From contig CACOBG010000002.1 of NCBI GenBank assembly GCA_902625415.1, positions 85,783 to 149,782 of the forward strand: a stretch of DNA of 64,000 nucleotides, given 5' to 3'. Source of the DNA: an uncultured SAR86 cluster bacterium (GTDB lineage: Bacteria; Pseudomonadota; Gammaproteobacteria; Magnimaribacterales; AG-339-G14). The position numbers and the translations under genes are program-made. The notes under the pieces are model-generated. The model did no database searches, was not told the origin of the DNA, and worked only from the letters and a program-made list of their open reading frames with translations. Shown here piece by piece: positions 1 through 8,015 of the stretch (the stretch's first letter is position 1; every line of letters begins with the position of its first letter).

Positions 1-2
1 TT

Positions 3-410
3 TTTCCCACAGTTACTTCTGCCGCTGGAATAAAATTTAATGATGCAGATTTGGATGGAGTTAATCTTCTCCCTTATATAAAAAAAGAAAAATCTTCAGA
101 ACCTCACAAAACTCTTTTCTGGCGTTCGGGCAATCATCAATCCGTTTTGCACGAAAATTGGAAATACATTGTAAGCAAAAAAGAAAATTTTCGCTGGCTA
201 TTTAATACTGCCATCGATCCCACAGAGAAAAATAATGTGATTGAGGCTTATCCAGAGAAAGCCAAATTACTTGAAGACTTACTTGTAAAATTTAATTCTG
301 AACAAGCTGAACCGGTCGTACCATCAGGCTATGAAGTTCCAATTATGATCGATAAATATGATGGGCAAGAATATGAAGCAGGGGACGAATATATTTACTG
401 GTCTAATTAA
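3..410 (+). CDS. Sulfatase, C-terminal fragment (5' end outside window)
   Basis: The frame is open from base 3, so the gene begins upstream of the window. The visible 135 residues look like the C-terminal part of a type I (alkaline-phosphatase-fold) sulfatase: a PTV..AAGI-like segment, then DGVNLLPY, which matches the conserved 'DG-x-x-L-x-P' element, then a short tail with the DPTEKNN-like 'DP.E..N' motif typical of this family's C-terminus. The catalytic formylglycine motif (C/S-x-P-x-R) would lie upstream and cannot be checked. Sulfatases of marine bacteria usually act on sulfated polysaccharides or other sulfate esters; the substrate cannot be read here. A hairpin follows the stop codon. 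Confidence 0.75.
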   Translation, partial: FPTVTSAAGIKFNDADLDGVNLLPYIKKEKSSEPHKTLFWRSGNHQSVLHENWKYIVSKKENFRWLFNTAIDPTEKNNVIEAYPEKAKLLEDLLVKFNSEQAEPVVPSGYEVPIMIDKYDGQEYEAGDEYIYWSN

Positions 411-439
411 ATAGACCTCATTTATAGTTTTTTTGGGAA

Positions 440-464
440 CACCCCTTCCAGAATTGAAGGGGTG
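440..464. terminator. Hairpin between convergent genes, possible bidirectional terminator
   Basis: A perfect 9-bp inverted repeat, CACCCCTTC / GAAGGGGTG, with a 7-nt loop lies in the short gap between the converging sulfatase and TonB receptor genes. The stem is GC-rich against an AT-rich background. Neither side has a proper T tract immediately after the stem (plus strand continues tagggg; minus strand continues ttcccaaaaaaa), so intrinsic termination is plausible but not proven. Confidence 0.55.
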
Positions 465-484
465 CTCTAGGGGGATTCTCTAAC

Positions 485-2518
485 TTAGAAGTTAAAGTTC
501 AGTTTGATACCGAAGTTTCGACCAGCTAGTGGCACTTCGTTTTTTACATAAGAAGTGTGATTTCTAGCTTTTTCGTCCATCAGGTTTCTTCCAAAGACAG
601 ATAAAACCAGCTCTTCATCACTACCTATAGCAATTGACCTTCTGATATCGAAATCAACCATGGTGTAGCCTTCTGTGACAGATTCACCAAAACCAATGTC
701 ATCTTCTTTTTGCACATCCATAATTTTGATGTCATAAGTGACATCTCTTTGTTCAAGCGCAAAGCGATAAACATTTTTAATTGGAGTGATTCTTGGCACG
801 TTTCCACCACTGGCAAAGGTTCCAACCACTTCTTCTCTACCATAAGAAATTTGTAGTTCACCGTTGTTTGTAGAAAAAGATCTACCTACTTCAAATTCGT
901 AACCGTTGAAGTCTGCATCGGCTTGAGAATAGTCAACATTGGGTCTACCTTTAGTTACTGTTCCTCTATTTTTGATGTAAATGTAGTCGTCTACTGCATT
1001 TGCATATACAGACGCATTAACAAAGTAGCCATTGTTTTCGTAACCAACACTAAAATCTAAATTATTTGATCTTTCAGATTCTAAATTGACATTACCGAAC
1101 TCATTTCTTGCTGCAGCTAAGTGAGTTCCATTCATGAAAAGCTCTATTTCAGATGGAGCTCTTGCAACACTTGAAATACCAAGAGTAATACCAACGTTGT
1201 TTGCTACATCCCAACCCATGGTAAGGGCAGTACTTAAGTTACTTTCGCTTATATCATGAAGCGTGTTGCCAACTGCACCGTCTCGGCTTACTTGATCTAG
1301 ACGAATACCAAAATCAATGTCCATGACTTCTAACTCTCTACAAATGAAGTAACCAAAGCTCAACATTTGAGAATCGACTGGCTTCATGAATGCTTCTTCT
1401 CCGATAATCGCTACATCTTCTTGGTTGGCATTGATAGTCACATTCTGTCTGTTACCACCAGCTTGATTACCGATATCGAGTTTCATGCCAAATTCAAAAG
1501 ATTCATTAGTGAAAGTCGTAGGCTCATGCTCTTCTTCACCAGGTTTTTCTACATGACCAGGCTCTTCAACATGTCCTTCAGTAAAAGAATAATCATTCAC
1601 TTGTAAGAAGTAACTTAGTTTATCAAGACCACGAAGATTAGTTGCAGCACCTTCGATAGTTAAGTTTTCCGAAGAAGTATCTGCTTGAATCCTCTCGTCT
1701 TCATGTTCTTCACCAGCATGTTCTCCTTCTTCTTCTTCTTCTTCCTCACCGTGGAAAGCTATTCCGTAGGTGTTTTCAATTTTGCCTATAGAAAAACCAA
1801 AGTAACCCCAGTCTCTGACAACTGAAGTACCGAATTTATGACTGAAAGTAGCTAAATCTGAGTTTGCTAAAGATTCTTTAGCTTCAGGTTTTCCTTCATG
1901 AATGATGGCACCACTTGGCACATCATAACTTTCGAAATTTACTTCTTTCAAAGCATAAGTCAGATTTACATCGTTGACGTTTCCCTTATAAGAAAAACTT
2001 CCTGAGGTACCCATGTTGGCTGTTTGCCTTTCAAGACCTATATTAAAGTCATTACCTTCAAAGTCTTTACTGGTAATAGTTTGATCAACGATATTGATGA
2101 TTCCACCCATGGTTCCATTGGAGTACAACAAAGATGAAGGACCTCTGACCACTTCTATTTGTTGTAAGTCGTTCATATCCACGTCATTTAAATGGTCAGA
2201 ACCTAGTCCAGAGACGTCTCTGACTAACTTACCGTTAGAAAGTATTCTCACTCTGGTACCGCCCATTCCTCTAATGACTGGCTGACCAACACCTGGACCA
2301 AAGTTAGAAGAATTAACTCCGAGTAAATAATTCAAACTTTCTCCAAGATTCGTCGAAGCTGAATAATTGATGTCATCTCCTTTGATGACAAAAACCGGTG
2401 AATCTATTTCTGCAAGAGTTGCACCACCCAGAGATGAAGTAACGACAATTTCTTCATCCATTGTGTGAAGCACATTCAGAAATGCGAAACACAAAATAAA
2501 ATACAAAGATTTTTTCAT
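485..2518 (-). CDS. TonB-dependent outer membrane receptor with His/Glu-rich loops, possible zinc receptor
   Basis: This 677-residue protein has a short signal peptide (about residues 1-20), a TonB box-like EEIVVTS (22-28), a plug domain (about 30-150, with VIRGMGG and the conserved IEVVRGPSSLLYSNG element) and a beta-barrel ending in Phe (KLNFNF). A strong Shine-Dalgarno (AGGAGG) precedes the ATG. Two extracellular-loop-like segments are rich in Glu and His: one near residues 258-277 contains seven consecutive Glu encoded by a CTT/GAA-type microsatellite, and another lies near 315-335. His-rich loops of this kind occur in zinc receptors of the ZnuD type, which are of similar size. The neighbour upstream on the same strand is a secreted His-rich protein 53 nt away, so the two probably share a transcript. 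Metal as substrate is inference; siderophore or other ligands are not excluded. Confidence 0.85.
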   Translation of the reverse strand: MKKSLYFILCFAFLNVLHTMDEEIVVTSSLGGATLAEIDSPVFVIKGDDINYSASTNLGESLNYLLGVNSSNFGPGVGQPVIRGMGGTRVRILSNGKLVRDVSGLGSDHLNDVDMNDLQQIEVVRGPSSLLYSNGTMGGIINIVDQTITSKDFEGNDFNIGLERQTANMGTSGSFSYKGNVNDVNLTYALKEVNFESYDVPSGAIIHEGKPEAKESLANSDLATFSHKFGTSVVRDWGYFGFSIGKIENTYGIAFHGEEEEEEEGEHAGEEHEDERIQADTSSENLTIEGAATNLRGLDKLSYFLQVNDYSFTEGHVEEPGHVEKPGEEEHEPTTFTNESFEFGMKLDIGNQAGGNRQNVTINANQEDVAIIGEEAFMKPVDSQMLSFGYFICRELEVMDIDFGIRLDQVSRDGAVGNTLHDISESNLSTALTMGWDVANNVGITLGISSVARAPSEIELFMNGTHLAAARNEFGNVNLESERSNNLDFSVGYENNGYFVNASVYANAVDDYIYIKNRGTVTKGRPNVDYSQADADFNGYEFEVGRSFSTNNGELQISYGREEVVGTFASGGNVPRITPIKNVYRFALEQRDVTYDIKIMDVQKEDDIGFGESVTEGYTMVDFDIRRSIAIGSDEELVLSVFGRNLMDEKARNHTSYVKNEVPLAGRNFGIKLNFNF

Positions 2519-2571
2519 AATTTCCTCCTAGAAATTAAAAAATTAAAATTAAAAAAGTTTAAAGGTAGGTT

Positions 2572-2859
2572 TTATTGAGGCGGAGCTCTAGAAAGAAAGT
2601 AAGACTGATTCTTTTTCTGATGAAAACTGATGGTTTCAGTTTCAATTCCGTCAGAGAAAAAGAGATGATATGAAATAAGTTCAAGTTCATTACTTACTTG
2701 ATCACTTGTACAAGTGAGACATTCATTATGAAACTCAATTTCATGATGCTCGGCATCGTGTATTTCATGTGAATGATCGTGAGTAAGCTCTCCAAGTAAG
2801 CCACTTGAAGCTAAAACTAAGCTAAAAAGTATTGCTAGTTTGTTTCCTTTCCCTAACAC
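2572..2859 (-). CDS. Small secreted His-rich protein with CxxC, probable metal-binding partner of the receptor
   Basis: A 95-residue protein with a Lys-containing N-terminus and hydrophobic stretch (about 8-23) that looks like a signal peptide. Seven histidines lie within residues 27-44 (H27, 29, 31, 34, 38, 39, 44), followed by a CLTC motif (47-50). The remainder has no recognised domain. It resembles small periplasmic or secreted His-rich proteins found next to zinc or copper uptake genes, but I cannot name a family. The start is GTG, with no clear Shine-Dalgarno; a TATAAT element 12-17 bases upstream on the minus strand would place the transcript start only about 6 nt before it. It is co-directional with, and just upstream of, the TonB-dependent receptor. 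Confidence 0.6.
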   Translation of the reverse strand: MLGKGNKLAILFSLVLASSGLLGELTHDHSHEIHDAEHHEIEFHNECLTCTSDQVSNELELISYHLFFSDGIETETISFHQKKNQSYFLSRAPPQ

Positions 2860-2871
2860 GCGAGAGATTGT

Positions 2872-2877
2872 ATTATA
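2872..2877 (-). promoter_or_regulatory. -10 element of the His-rich protein / receptor transcript
   Basis: The minus strand reads TATAAT, an exact match to the sigma70 -10 consensus, ending 12 bases before the GTG start. No good -35 element is seen 16-18 bases upstream. The AT-rich surrounding sequence (tttttttataatacaat) might also hold a Zur or Fur site, but I cannot identify a convincing palindrome. Confidence 0.4.
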
Positions 2878-2924
2878 AAAAAAGATTTTTTACACTTTTC
2901 ATAAAATTTTTTGGGAGAAAAACT

Positions 2925-3512
2925 ATGAGATTGTCACTTATTTTATTATCGGTAATTTTTATTTCGTGTTCGGAAATTTCTCACAATTCAGCAGAGTGGC
3001 AAATTGAAACTTATTCTTCTGCTGCACCCTCATACATTGGAGATTTTGCTACCGTGATAGGCGGTAATGGAGAAATACTCAGAGAAGGGACCAATGGTTG
3101 GATTTGCCAGCAAGGAAATCCTCGACCTTATCCAAAAGACGGATGGAAGTCTGCGCATGAAGCCATGCCGGCATGTCACGATGAAGAAGGAATGAAATGG
3201 ATGATGGCTTACGCTGAAGGAAAGGCTCCTAACTTAAGCAGAGACACTTATATGTGGATGCTCCATGGCGATGTTGGTGAAGATAATTTAGTTCCAGGTG
3301 TTTTGAATGAGAGTGATTCAACTCCAGGGCAATGGATAGAATCAGGTCCACATTTGATGCTGATGCCAAAAGATCCAAAAAGTCTGAAAAATTTCACGAC
3401 TGACTTCACTAAGGGAGAGCCTTACGTCATGTTTCCTGGAACTGACTATGCTCATTTGATGATCCCTGTGGAGGGTTATTACGATTATCAGCCTTCAGCT
3501 AAACCGGACTAA
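2925..3512 (+). CDS. Lipoprotein of unknown function
   Basis: The track begins this ORF at 2832, but the ATG at 2925 has a GGGAGA Shine-Dalgarno and starts a clean lipoprotein signal: MRLSLILLSVIFISC, with Cys15 as the probable lipidation site. The mature protein of about 180 residues is hydrophilic, rich in Trp, Met, Pro and His, with no family I recognise. It contains two cysteines (in WICQQG and PACHDEE) that could pair or bind a cofactor or metal, and a repeated Met/His-rich pattern such as HLMLMPKDP and HLMIPVEG. It is divergent from the His-rich protein gene, with which it shares a 65-bp intergenic region. Role unknown. Confidence 0.7.
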   Translation: MRLSLILLSVIFISCSEISHNSAEWQIETYSSAAPSYIGDFATVIGGNGEILREGTNGWICQQGNPRPYPKDGWKSAHEAMPACHDEEGMKWMMAYAEGKAPNLSRDTYMWMLHGDVGEDNLVPGVLNESDSTPGQWIESGPHLMLMPKDPKSLKNFTTDFTKGEPYVMFPGTDYAHLMIPVEGYYDYQPSAKPD

Positions 3513-3513
3513 A

Positions 3514-4644
3514 TTATAAAGAACCAAAGAAGTTTCTTAGTTCTTGGATGTAAAGTTCGGGCTTTTCTAAGGCGGCAAAGTGTCCACCTGAATCTAAAAC
3601 GTTGTAATACTTAAGGTTGCTATAACGTTTTTTAAGCCAACGTTCGGATGCTTTGAAGATTTCTTTAGGGTAGATACTAACTCCAGTAGGCGTTTTAACT
3701 TCGCCGCCATTGAATTCACCGAAACTTTCCCAATACAGTCTGGCGGAGGATGTCGCAGTTTCCGTTAACCAATAAAACATAACATTAGTCAGTAACTCAT
3801 CCCTTGATACGGCATTTTCTGGATGACCATCGCAATCGGTCCATTGATAAAACTTTTCCAAGATCCATGCTGCTTGACCTATGGGCGAATCGGTCAATCC
3901 ATAGCCTAAAGTTTGCGGCCTTGTGGATTGTTGTTTGGAATAGCCAGAGTCCCACTCTTGATAGAATTGAAATCCTGCAAGAGCATTTTGCTCGAATTCA
4001 GTTAAATCATTCATGGTATCCATATCAGGAGAAACTACTGCCATATTTAAATGAATAGCTTCACAGTCGGGATCTTGTGTGCCAAGAGCGGTTGTTACTG
4101 CAGAGCCCCAGTCACCACCTTGGGCAAAATATTTTTTGTATCCAAGGTTTTTCATGAGCTTAGAAAAAGTATCTGCAATTTTTTCTACACCAAACCCCGG
4201 CTTTGTGGGTTTTCCTGAAAAACCAAATCCAGGTAAAGACGGAGTTACCACATGAAAAGCATCTTTAGGGTCTCCACCGTTTATTGTCGGATCTGCTAAA
4301 GGTTTAATCACTTGCAAAAATTCCACAATGGAACCTGGCCAACCATGAGTGATGATTAAAGGTTTAGCTTCTTTATGGGGAGAGGGGTAATGGATAAAGT
4401 GAATATCCAGGTCATTTATGTTCGTTATGAACTGGGGAAATTCATTAATGTCTTTTTCATGTTTTTTCCAGTCATATTCATTCAACCAATATTCGTGAAT
4501 TTCTTTCATGTAAGACAATGGAATGCCTTGGGTCCAATCATCCGGAGTCTCTTTTTCGGGCCACCTTGTTAACTCCAAACGTTTTTTTAAGTCTTCAAGC
4601 TTATTTTCAGGTATATCTATTGAGAAATCTTTTATTTCTGACAT
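3514..4644 (-). CDS. Epoxide hydrolase (alpha/beta hydrolase with EHN domain)
   Basis: A 376-residue protein matching microsomal-type epoxide hydrolases. The N-terminal ~100 residues (KLEDLKKRLELTRWP, then a DW..GIPL.Y segment) are the EHN domain. The alpha/beta-hydrolase core follows: HGWPGS oxyanion loop (about 99-104), the nucleophile elbow GGDWGS (about 176-181, Asp as nucleophile), and the C-terminal catalytic His in GGHFAALE (about 351-358). Such enzymes open epoxides to diols by an Asp-ester intermediate. No signal peptide is visible. Its stop lies one base beyond the stop of the converging lipoprotein gene. The natural substrate, perhaps a lipid or terpenoid epoxide, cannot be read from sequence. 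Confidence 0.9.
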   Translation of the reverse strand: MSEIKDFSIDIPENKLEDLKKRLELTRWPEKETPDDWTQGIPLSYMKEIHEYWLNEYDWKKHEKDINEFPQFITNINDLDIHFIHYPSPHKEAKPLIITHGWPGSIVEFLQVIKPLADPTINGGDPKDAFHVVTPSLPGFGFSGKPTKPGFGVEKIADTFSKLMKNLGYKKYFAQGGDWGSAVTTALGTQDPDCEAIHLNMAVVSPDMDTMNDLTEFEQNALAGFQFYQEWDSGYSKQQSTRPQTLGYGLTDSPIGQAAWILEKFYQWTDCDGHPENAVSRDELLTNVMFYWLTETATSSARLYWESFGEFNGGEVKTPTGVSIYPKEIFKASERWLKKRYSNLKYYNVLDSGGHFAALEKPELYIQELRNFFGSL

Positions 4645-4733
4645 GGTATCTTTGAATACAAATTTTATGTTGTATTATTTCTCCTCAAGTAAGAAAATAT
4701 CACAATTAGTTAAAAAACTTACGACTTTTTATA

Positions 4734-4943
4734 ATGGAAAAATTTGCTGAGCGCTTTTCAACCCATCTCGAGAGCTGGGGACTAGTTTGGTTTTGTTTGA
4801 TTTTTTGGGGCAGTATTTTCAATGCAATTTTTCTTAATTTTTTTAACTTCAGTTCAGAATTATATTTAAACTATCTAGGCTACTTCGCAGGACTTATTCT
4901 TGGAGCGTTTGCTAAATATAAGGCTTGGGGTTGGTTAGGATGA
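4734..4943 (+). CDS. Small membrane protein, unknown function, coupled to desaturase
   Basis: A 69-residue ORF with two hydrophobic segments (about 17-38 and 45-63) separated by a short polar loop. No family recognised. Its TGA overlaps the ATG of the fatty acid desaturase (ATGA), which argues for real translation and coupling. There is no Shine-Dalgarno before the ATG, and a TATAAT sequence overlaps the start codon (4730-4735); if that were the real -10, transcription would begin just inside the ORF, so the start is uncertain. It may be a small partner of the desaturase, but that is inference. Confidence 0.6.
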   Translation: MEKFAERFSTHLESWGLVWFCLIFWGSIFNAIFLNFFNFSSELYLNYLGYFAGLILGAFAKYKAWGWLG

Positions 4944-5848
4944 ATCAATTTACTTTGGATAGCCAAAAACTTCTTTCTATCGATGAGGAACGTGTAGTTG
5001 CCAGAACCTTCATGGGCAGAATAGAGTGGGAAATGATTGTCATTGGCTTAGGACAATTTTTAGTCTGGCTGGGGATTTGGGCAATGGTGCTGATGGGATC
5101 TTTGTCGCTTTGGGCTGGATTTATATTAAGTACTTTATCAACTGCATTCTCATATCTACCGTCTCATGCAGGTCAGCACGGTCATCTATCTGGAAAGAAT
5201 AAAAAATTAAAATGGGTAAACGCAGTTGTCGGCCAGATTTCTTTAATTCCTCTTGCGCAATCGCACCATGTTTTAAAAGCTCTTCATATGAAGCACCATG
5301 CTTACACCAATAACTCCGAAAGAGATCCTGATTTTTTTCATACTCACGTTGATCACTGGTGGCAAGCAGCTATAAATGTTCATGGTCAGACTAATGGCGG
5401 AGACTCAAGACTACAAAAAATGATGGAGATGTATATCGAAAAAGATGAAAACTTCAAGGCCGATGTAGAAAAAGGAACCCCTTTTGCTTTGATGTTTTTT
5501 TTCGGCCAAATGATCGCAGCCTTTTATTTTCCTCTGGAAACTTTGTTTCTATGGTGGCTTCCTAGAAAACTTGTAACTTCATATTTAGGAGTTATCTTTT
5601 CTCACGAGCCCCATAAAGTTCTGCCGCAGGGAAGATACAAAGATACAAGGTTCTGGGTAAATGGAATCCCAAGATTTTTCAATCACTCCATGCAAATCCA
5701 TGTGATGCATCATATGTATCCAAATATTTGTCATTTCGATGAACCAAAAGCGATAGAGGCACTAAAGCCATATATGATAGCTAGAGGCATTCCAGGTGCT
5801 GAAGATCTTCCTGATAAGATTTCTTATAAACTTTTATCCTTTAAATAA
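4940..5848 (+). CDS. Membrane fatty acid desaturase / hydroxylase family
   Basis: A 302-residue membrane protein carrying the three histidine clusters of the membrane desaturase superfamily that bind the di-iron centre: HAGQHGH (about 76-82), HMKHH (about 117-121) and HVMHH (about 254-258). Hydrophobic stretches near 30-65 and 170-200 are membrane spans. The ORF track starts at a TTG at 4925; I prefer the ATG at 4940, which overlaps the stop of the preceding small membrane protein gene. It probably introduces a double bond or hydroxyl group into a fatty acyl chain or carotenoid-like lipid at the inner membrane. It is the second of four close co-directional genes. Confidence 0.85.
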   Translation: MNQFTLDSQKLLSIDEERVVARTFMGRIEWEMIVIGLGQFLVWLGIWAMVLMGSLSLWAGFILSTLSTAFSYLPSHAGQHGHLSGKNKKLKWVNAVVGQISLIPLAQSHHVLKALHMKHHAYTNNSERDPDFFHTHVDHWWQAAINVHGQTNGGDSRLQKMMEMYIEKDENFKADVEKGTPFALMFFFGQMIAAFYFPLETLFLWWLPRKLVTSYLGVIFSHEPHKVLPQGRYKDTRFWVNGIPRFFNHSMQIHVMHHMYPNICHFDEPKAIEALKPYMIARGIPGAEDLPDKISYKLLSFK

Positions 5849-5850
5849 CA

Positions 5851-6432
5851 TTGGCTTATACATTAAGCATTGGTGAATATGCTCCTGACTTTGATCTGGT
5901 AGGAACTGATGTAGATTATTACTCTTTGGATTCCTTTCAAGATTACGAAAACCTAATTATTTTTTTTACTTGTAACCACTGTCCTTATGTAACCGGATCA
6001 GATGAAGTCACACGAACAACTGTAGAGAAATATCAAGGACCTCGATTCAAGTTCATTGCAATTAATTCAAACAGTAAAAATACCTACGAAGAAGACAGTT
6101 TTGAAAATATGGTCAAAAGAATAGACGACTACAAATTTCCCTGGCTGTATCTTTATGATGAGACACAAAAAGCAGCTAAGGATTATGGAGCTTTAAAAAC
6201 GCCTCATTTTTTTGTTTTTGATAAAAAAAGAAAGTTGGTTTACACCGGACGAGGAGTTGATTCTCCAAAAGATTCATCTAATATTAAAATTAATGATTTA
6301 GAAAGAGTTCTTGAAGAACTCAAAGAAGATAGGAAAATATCAGTGCCAGTTACCAATCCCATTGGCTGTAACATTAAATGGGAAGGCAAGGAAGCACACT
6401 GGATGCCTGCAGAGGCATGCGACTTAATATAG
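5851..6432 (+). CDS. Thioredoxin-fold (AhpC/TSA-redoxin type) protein
   Basis: A 193-residue protein beginning with the peroxiredoxin/redoxin pattern 'IGEYAPDFDL.G.D...YSLDSF' and carrying CNHCPY at residues 41-46, a CxxC active site in the position expected for redoxin-family proteins. A cis-Pro-like TPHFFVFD follows near residue 115, as in thioredoxin folds. No signal peptide is evident, so it is likely cytoplasmic. The start codon is TTG, two bases after the desaturase stop, with no clear Shine-Dalgarno, suggesting translational coupling. It could supply or sense thiol redox state for its lipid-metabolism neighbours or be a peroxiredoxin; the sequence does not decide. Confidence 0.75.
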   Translation: MAYTLSIGEYAPDFDLVGTDVDYYSLDSFQDYENLIIFFTCNHCPYVTGSDEVTRTTVEKYQGPRFKFIAINSNSKNTYEEDSFENMVKRIDDYKFPWLYLYDETQKAAKDYGALKTPHFFVFDKKRKLVYTGRGVDSPKDSSNIKINDLERVLEELKEDRKISVPVTNPIGCNIKWEGKEAHWMPAEACDLI

Positions 6433-6442
6433 GAGATAAAAA

Positions 6443-7150
6443 ATGTCTGAGTTAGCAACTTTAAAAACAGAAGGGGACGTATCAATAATTACTTTGGATG
6501 ATGGGAAGGCCAACGTTTTTTCTTATCCAATGTTAGAAACCCTTCAAAAAATTTTTTCCGAGATACCCAAAGACAAAGGTTCGGTAATTATTACTGGCAG
6601 AGATGGAATGTTTTCTGGAGGTTTTGATTTAAAAACTTTTGCCTCGGGCGATGTTGATCTAATTAAAAACATGTCGGCTTTGGGTTTCAAAACTTTATTT
6701 GATCTGTATACCTTTCCAAGACCAGTAGTTGCTGCAATTTCAGGTCATGCTGTGGCGCTCGGTATTTTTGTAGTTTGTTGTTGTGACTACCGAATTGGGA
6801 TAGACGGAGAATTTGTGGTTCAAGCAAATGAAGTAAGAAACAATATGGATATTCCCGTACCTATTATGGAAATAGCAGCTAGTAGGGTAAACAAACAACA
6901 CATTTATAGAGCTCTTTTCCATGCAGATCCTTATAAAATGTCTGATGCTGTTAATGCTGGTTGGATTGATGAAGTTGTTTCCTCTCCGAGCGATCTAATG
7001 ACAAGAGCGATGGAAAAAGCAGAAGATTTGGCAACTTTAGGTCACCCTATGTACCAAAAAACCAAAGAAGTTTTTCAACAAGATATTGTAGAAAAAATCC
7101 AAGCAAATTTGCCTAATCCTTCAGACAGTCCAAGTTTCGTATCGGTTTAG
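6443..7150 (+). CDS. Enoyl-CoA hydratase/isomerase (crotonase) family protein
   Basis: A 235-residue crotonase-fold protein. ITGRDGMFSGGFDLK (about 51-65) forms the first half of the CoA-binding oxyanion hole, and ISGHAVALG (about 98-106) the second; both are the family signatures. It is a little short of the usual 250-270 residues. The clear Shine-Dalgarno (AGGAGA) precedes the ATG. It closes the desaturase - redoxin - crotonase run, which implies fatty acyl-CoA turnover or modification. The conserved catalytic Glu of true hydratases cannot be assigned with confidence, so a related reaction (isomerase, hydrolase) is possible. Confidence 0.85.
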   Translation: MSELATLKTEGDVSIITLDDGKANVFSYPMLETLQKIFSEIPKDKGSVIITGRDGMFSGGFDLKTFASGDVDLIKNMSALGFKTLFDLYTFPRPVVAAISGHAVALGIFVVCCCDYRIGIDGEFVVQANEVRNNMDIPVPIMEIAASRVNKQHIYRALFHADPYKMSDAVNAGWIDEVVSSPSDLMTRAMEKAEDLATLGHPMYQKTKEVFQQDIVEKIQANLPNPSDSPSFVSV

Positions 7151-7174
7151 TTATTTGTAAACTTCTTATATAAT
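7146..7174 (+). promoter_or_regulatory. Promoter of tRNA-Ala
   Basis: TATAAT (7169-7174) is an exact -10, with TTTAGT 17 bases upstream as a weak -35. The predicted transcript start near 7181 is about 5 nt before the mature tRNA 5' end, and the -35 overlaps the end of the crotonase gene. Confidence 0.55.
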
Positions 7175-7185
7175 CCAATTCCTTT

Positions 7186-7261
7186 GGGGCTATAGCTCAG
7201 CTGGGAGAGCGCCTGATTTGCATTCAGGAGGTCCGCGGTTCGATCCCGCGTAGCTCCACCA
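7186..7261 (+). tRNA. tRNA-Ala (anticodon TGC)
   Basis: A complete cloverleaf can be drawn: acceptor GGGGCTA / TAGCTCC with one G-T pair, D arm GCTC..GAGC, anticodon stem CTGAT / ATTCAG-type with loop TTTGCAT giving anticodon TGC, and T arm with GGTTCGATCC. The discriminator is A and CCA is encoded. It is a solitary tRNA here, not within an rRNA operon. Confidence 0.97.
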
Positions 7262-7269
7262 AAAATTAT

Positions 7270-7938
7270 TCATCCCCAGTTAAGATTTATATTATTTATA
7301 TTTTCCTTAACTAGCCTTGCTCTTAAATTTACCGTTTCAATGGCAATTTTATGGGAAAACCTTTCATGAGTTTCCGCATATATTTTTCCGATTTTTTTGT
7401 ACAACTTCTCGTCAATGATCTTTTCTAATATTTCTACTTCCGCTCCTTCAATGTCCATTTTTAGTAAAGCAATTTTATTTTCAATATTCTTCAAATAATC
7501 AATGAAATCTATACATTTAATCTCTACGAAAGGTTTATCTTTACCTCTCCTAAAACTCAATACAGAAGAACCTATTGTTGTCTCGGGATTAGCTGCATCA
7601 AACTTTCTGTACCTGTATAGTTTTTTGGATTCATTTTTTATTCCGACAGCTACTTCAAATAATTTAAGATTTTCATCATCACCGCAATTTTTTTTCAGTT
7701 CATTTATGGCTATAGGATCTGCTTCAAAGGCATGGACTTTAAATTCTTTTTTTAAGAAAATCTTTGTGAACTTCCCTACATTTGCTCCTACATCAATTAC
7801 AAGGGATCCTCTCGGCAAGGAATTTATGTAATCATCAAATTCTTTTGAAGCTTCTTTAACTCTACCACTTCTATTTATTTTGAATCTATTTTTTAAATAC
7901 CATTTAAACTTAAAAGCAAAACCATTAATAAAATTCAT
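7270..7938 (-). CDS. FkbM family methyltransferase
   Basis: A 222-residue Rossmann-fold methyltransferase. Motif I VIDVGANVGKF (about 48-58) binds S-adenosylmethionine, HAFEADP (about 73-79) is the acidic ribose-binding loop, and LLKMDIEGAEVEIL (about 158-171) is the signature of the FkbM family. The N-terminus is basic. FkbM enzymes methylate hydroxyl groups on sugars or other small molecules and are common in cell-surface glycan gene sets; no such cluster surrounds it here, so the acceptor is unknown. No Shine-Dalgarno is obvious before the ATG. Confidence 0.85.
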   Translation of the reverse strand: MNFINGFAFKFKWYLKNRFKINRSGRVKEASKEFDDYINSLPRGSLVIDVGANVGKFTKIFLKKEFKVHAFEADPIAINELKKNCGDDENLKLFEVAVGIKNESKKLYRYRKFDAANPETTIGSSVLSFRRGKDKPFVEIKCIDFIDYLKNIENKIALLKMDIEGAEVEILEKIIDEKLYKKIGKIYAETHERFSHKIAIETVNLRARLVKENINNINLNWG

Positions 7939-8015
7939 AATCTTTTTAAAATTTTTAAATTACGTTTCTAATTATTTTAGATAAATATTGATGGTCAACT
8001 TATAATATTAATGCT

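Noticed and set aside
1726-1743. CTT repeat in the TonB receptor as a phase-variation switch
   Set aside because: The unit is three bases, so length changes keep the frame and cannot switch expression on and off; it can only change loop length.
2850-2900. Zur or Fur box ahead of the metal-uptake pair
   Set aside because: The AT-rich stretch has TATAAT and A/T runs but no convincing palindrome by eye; left as something to test.
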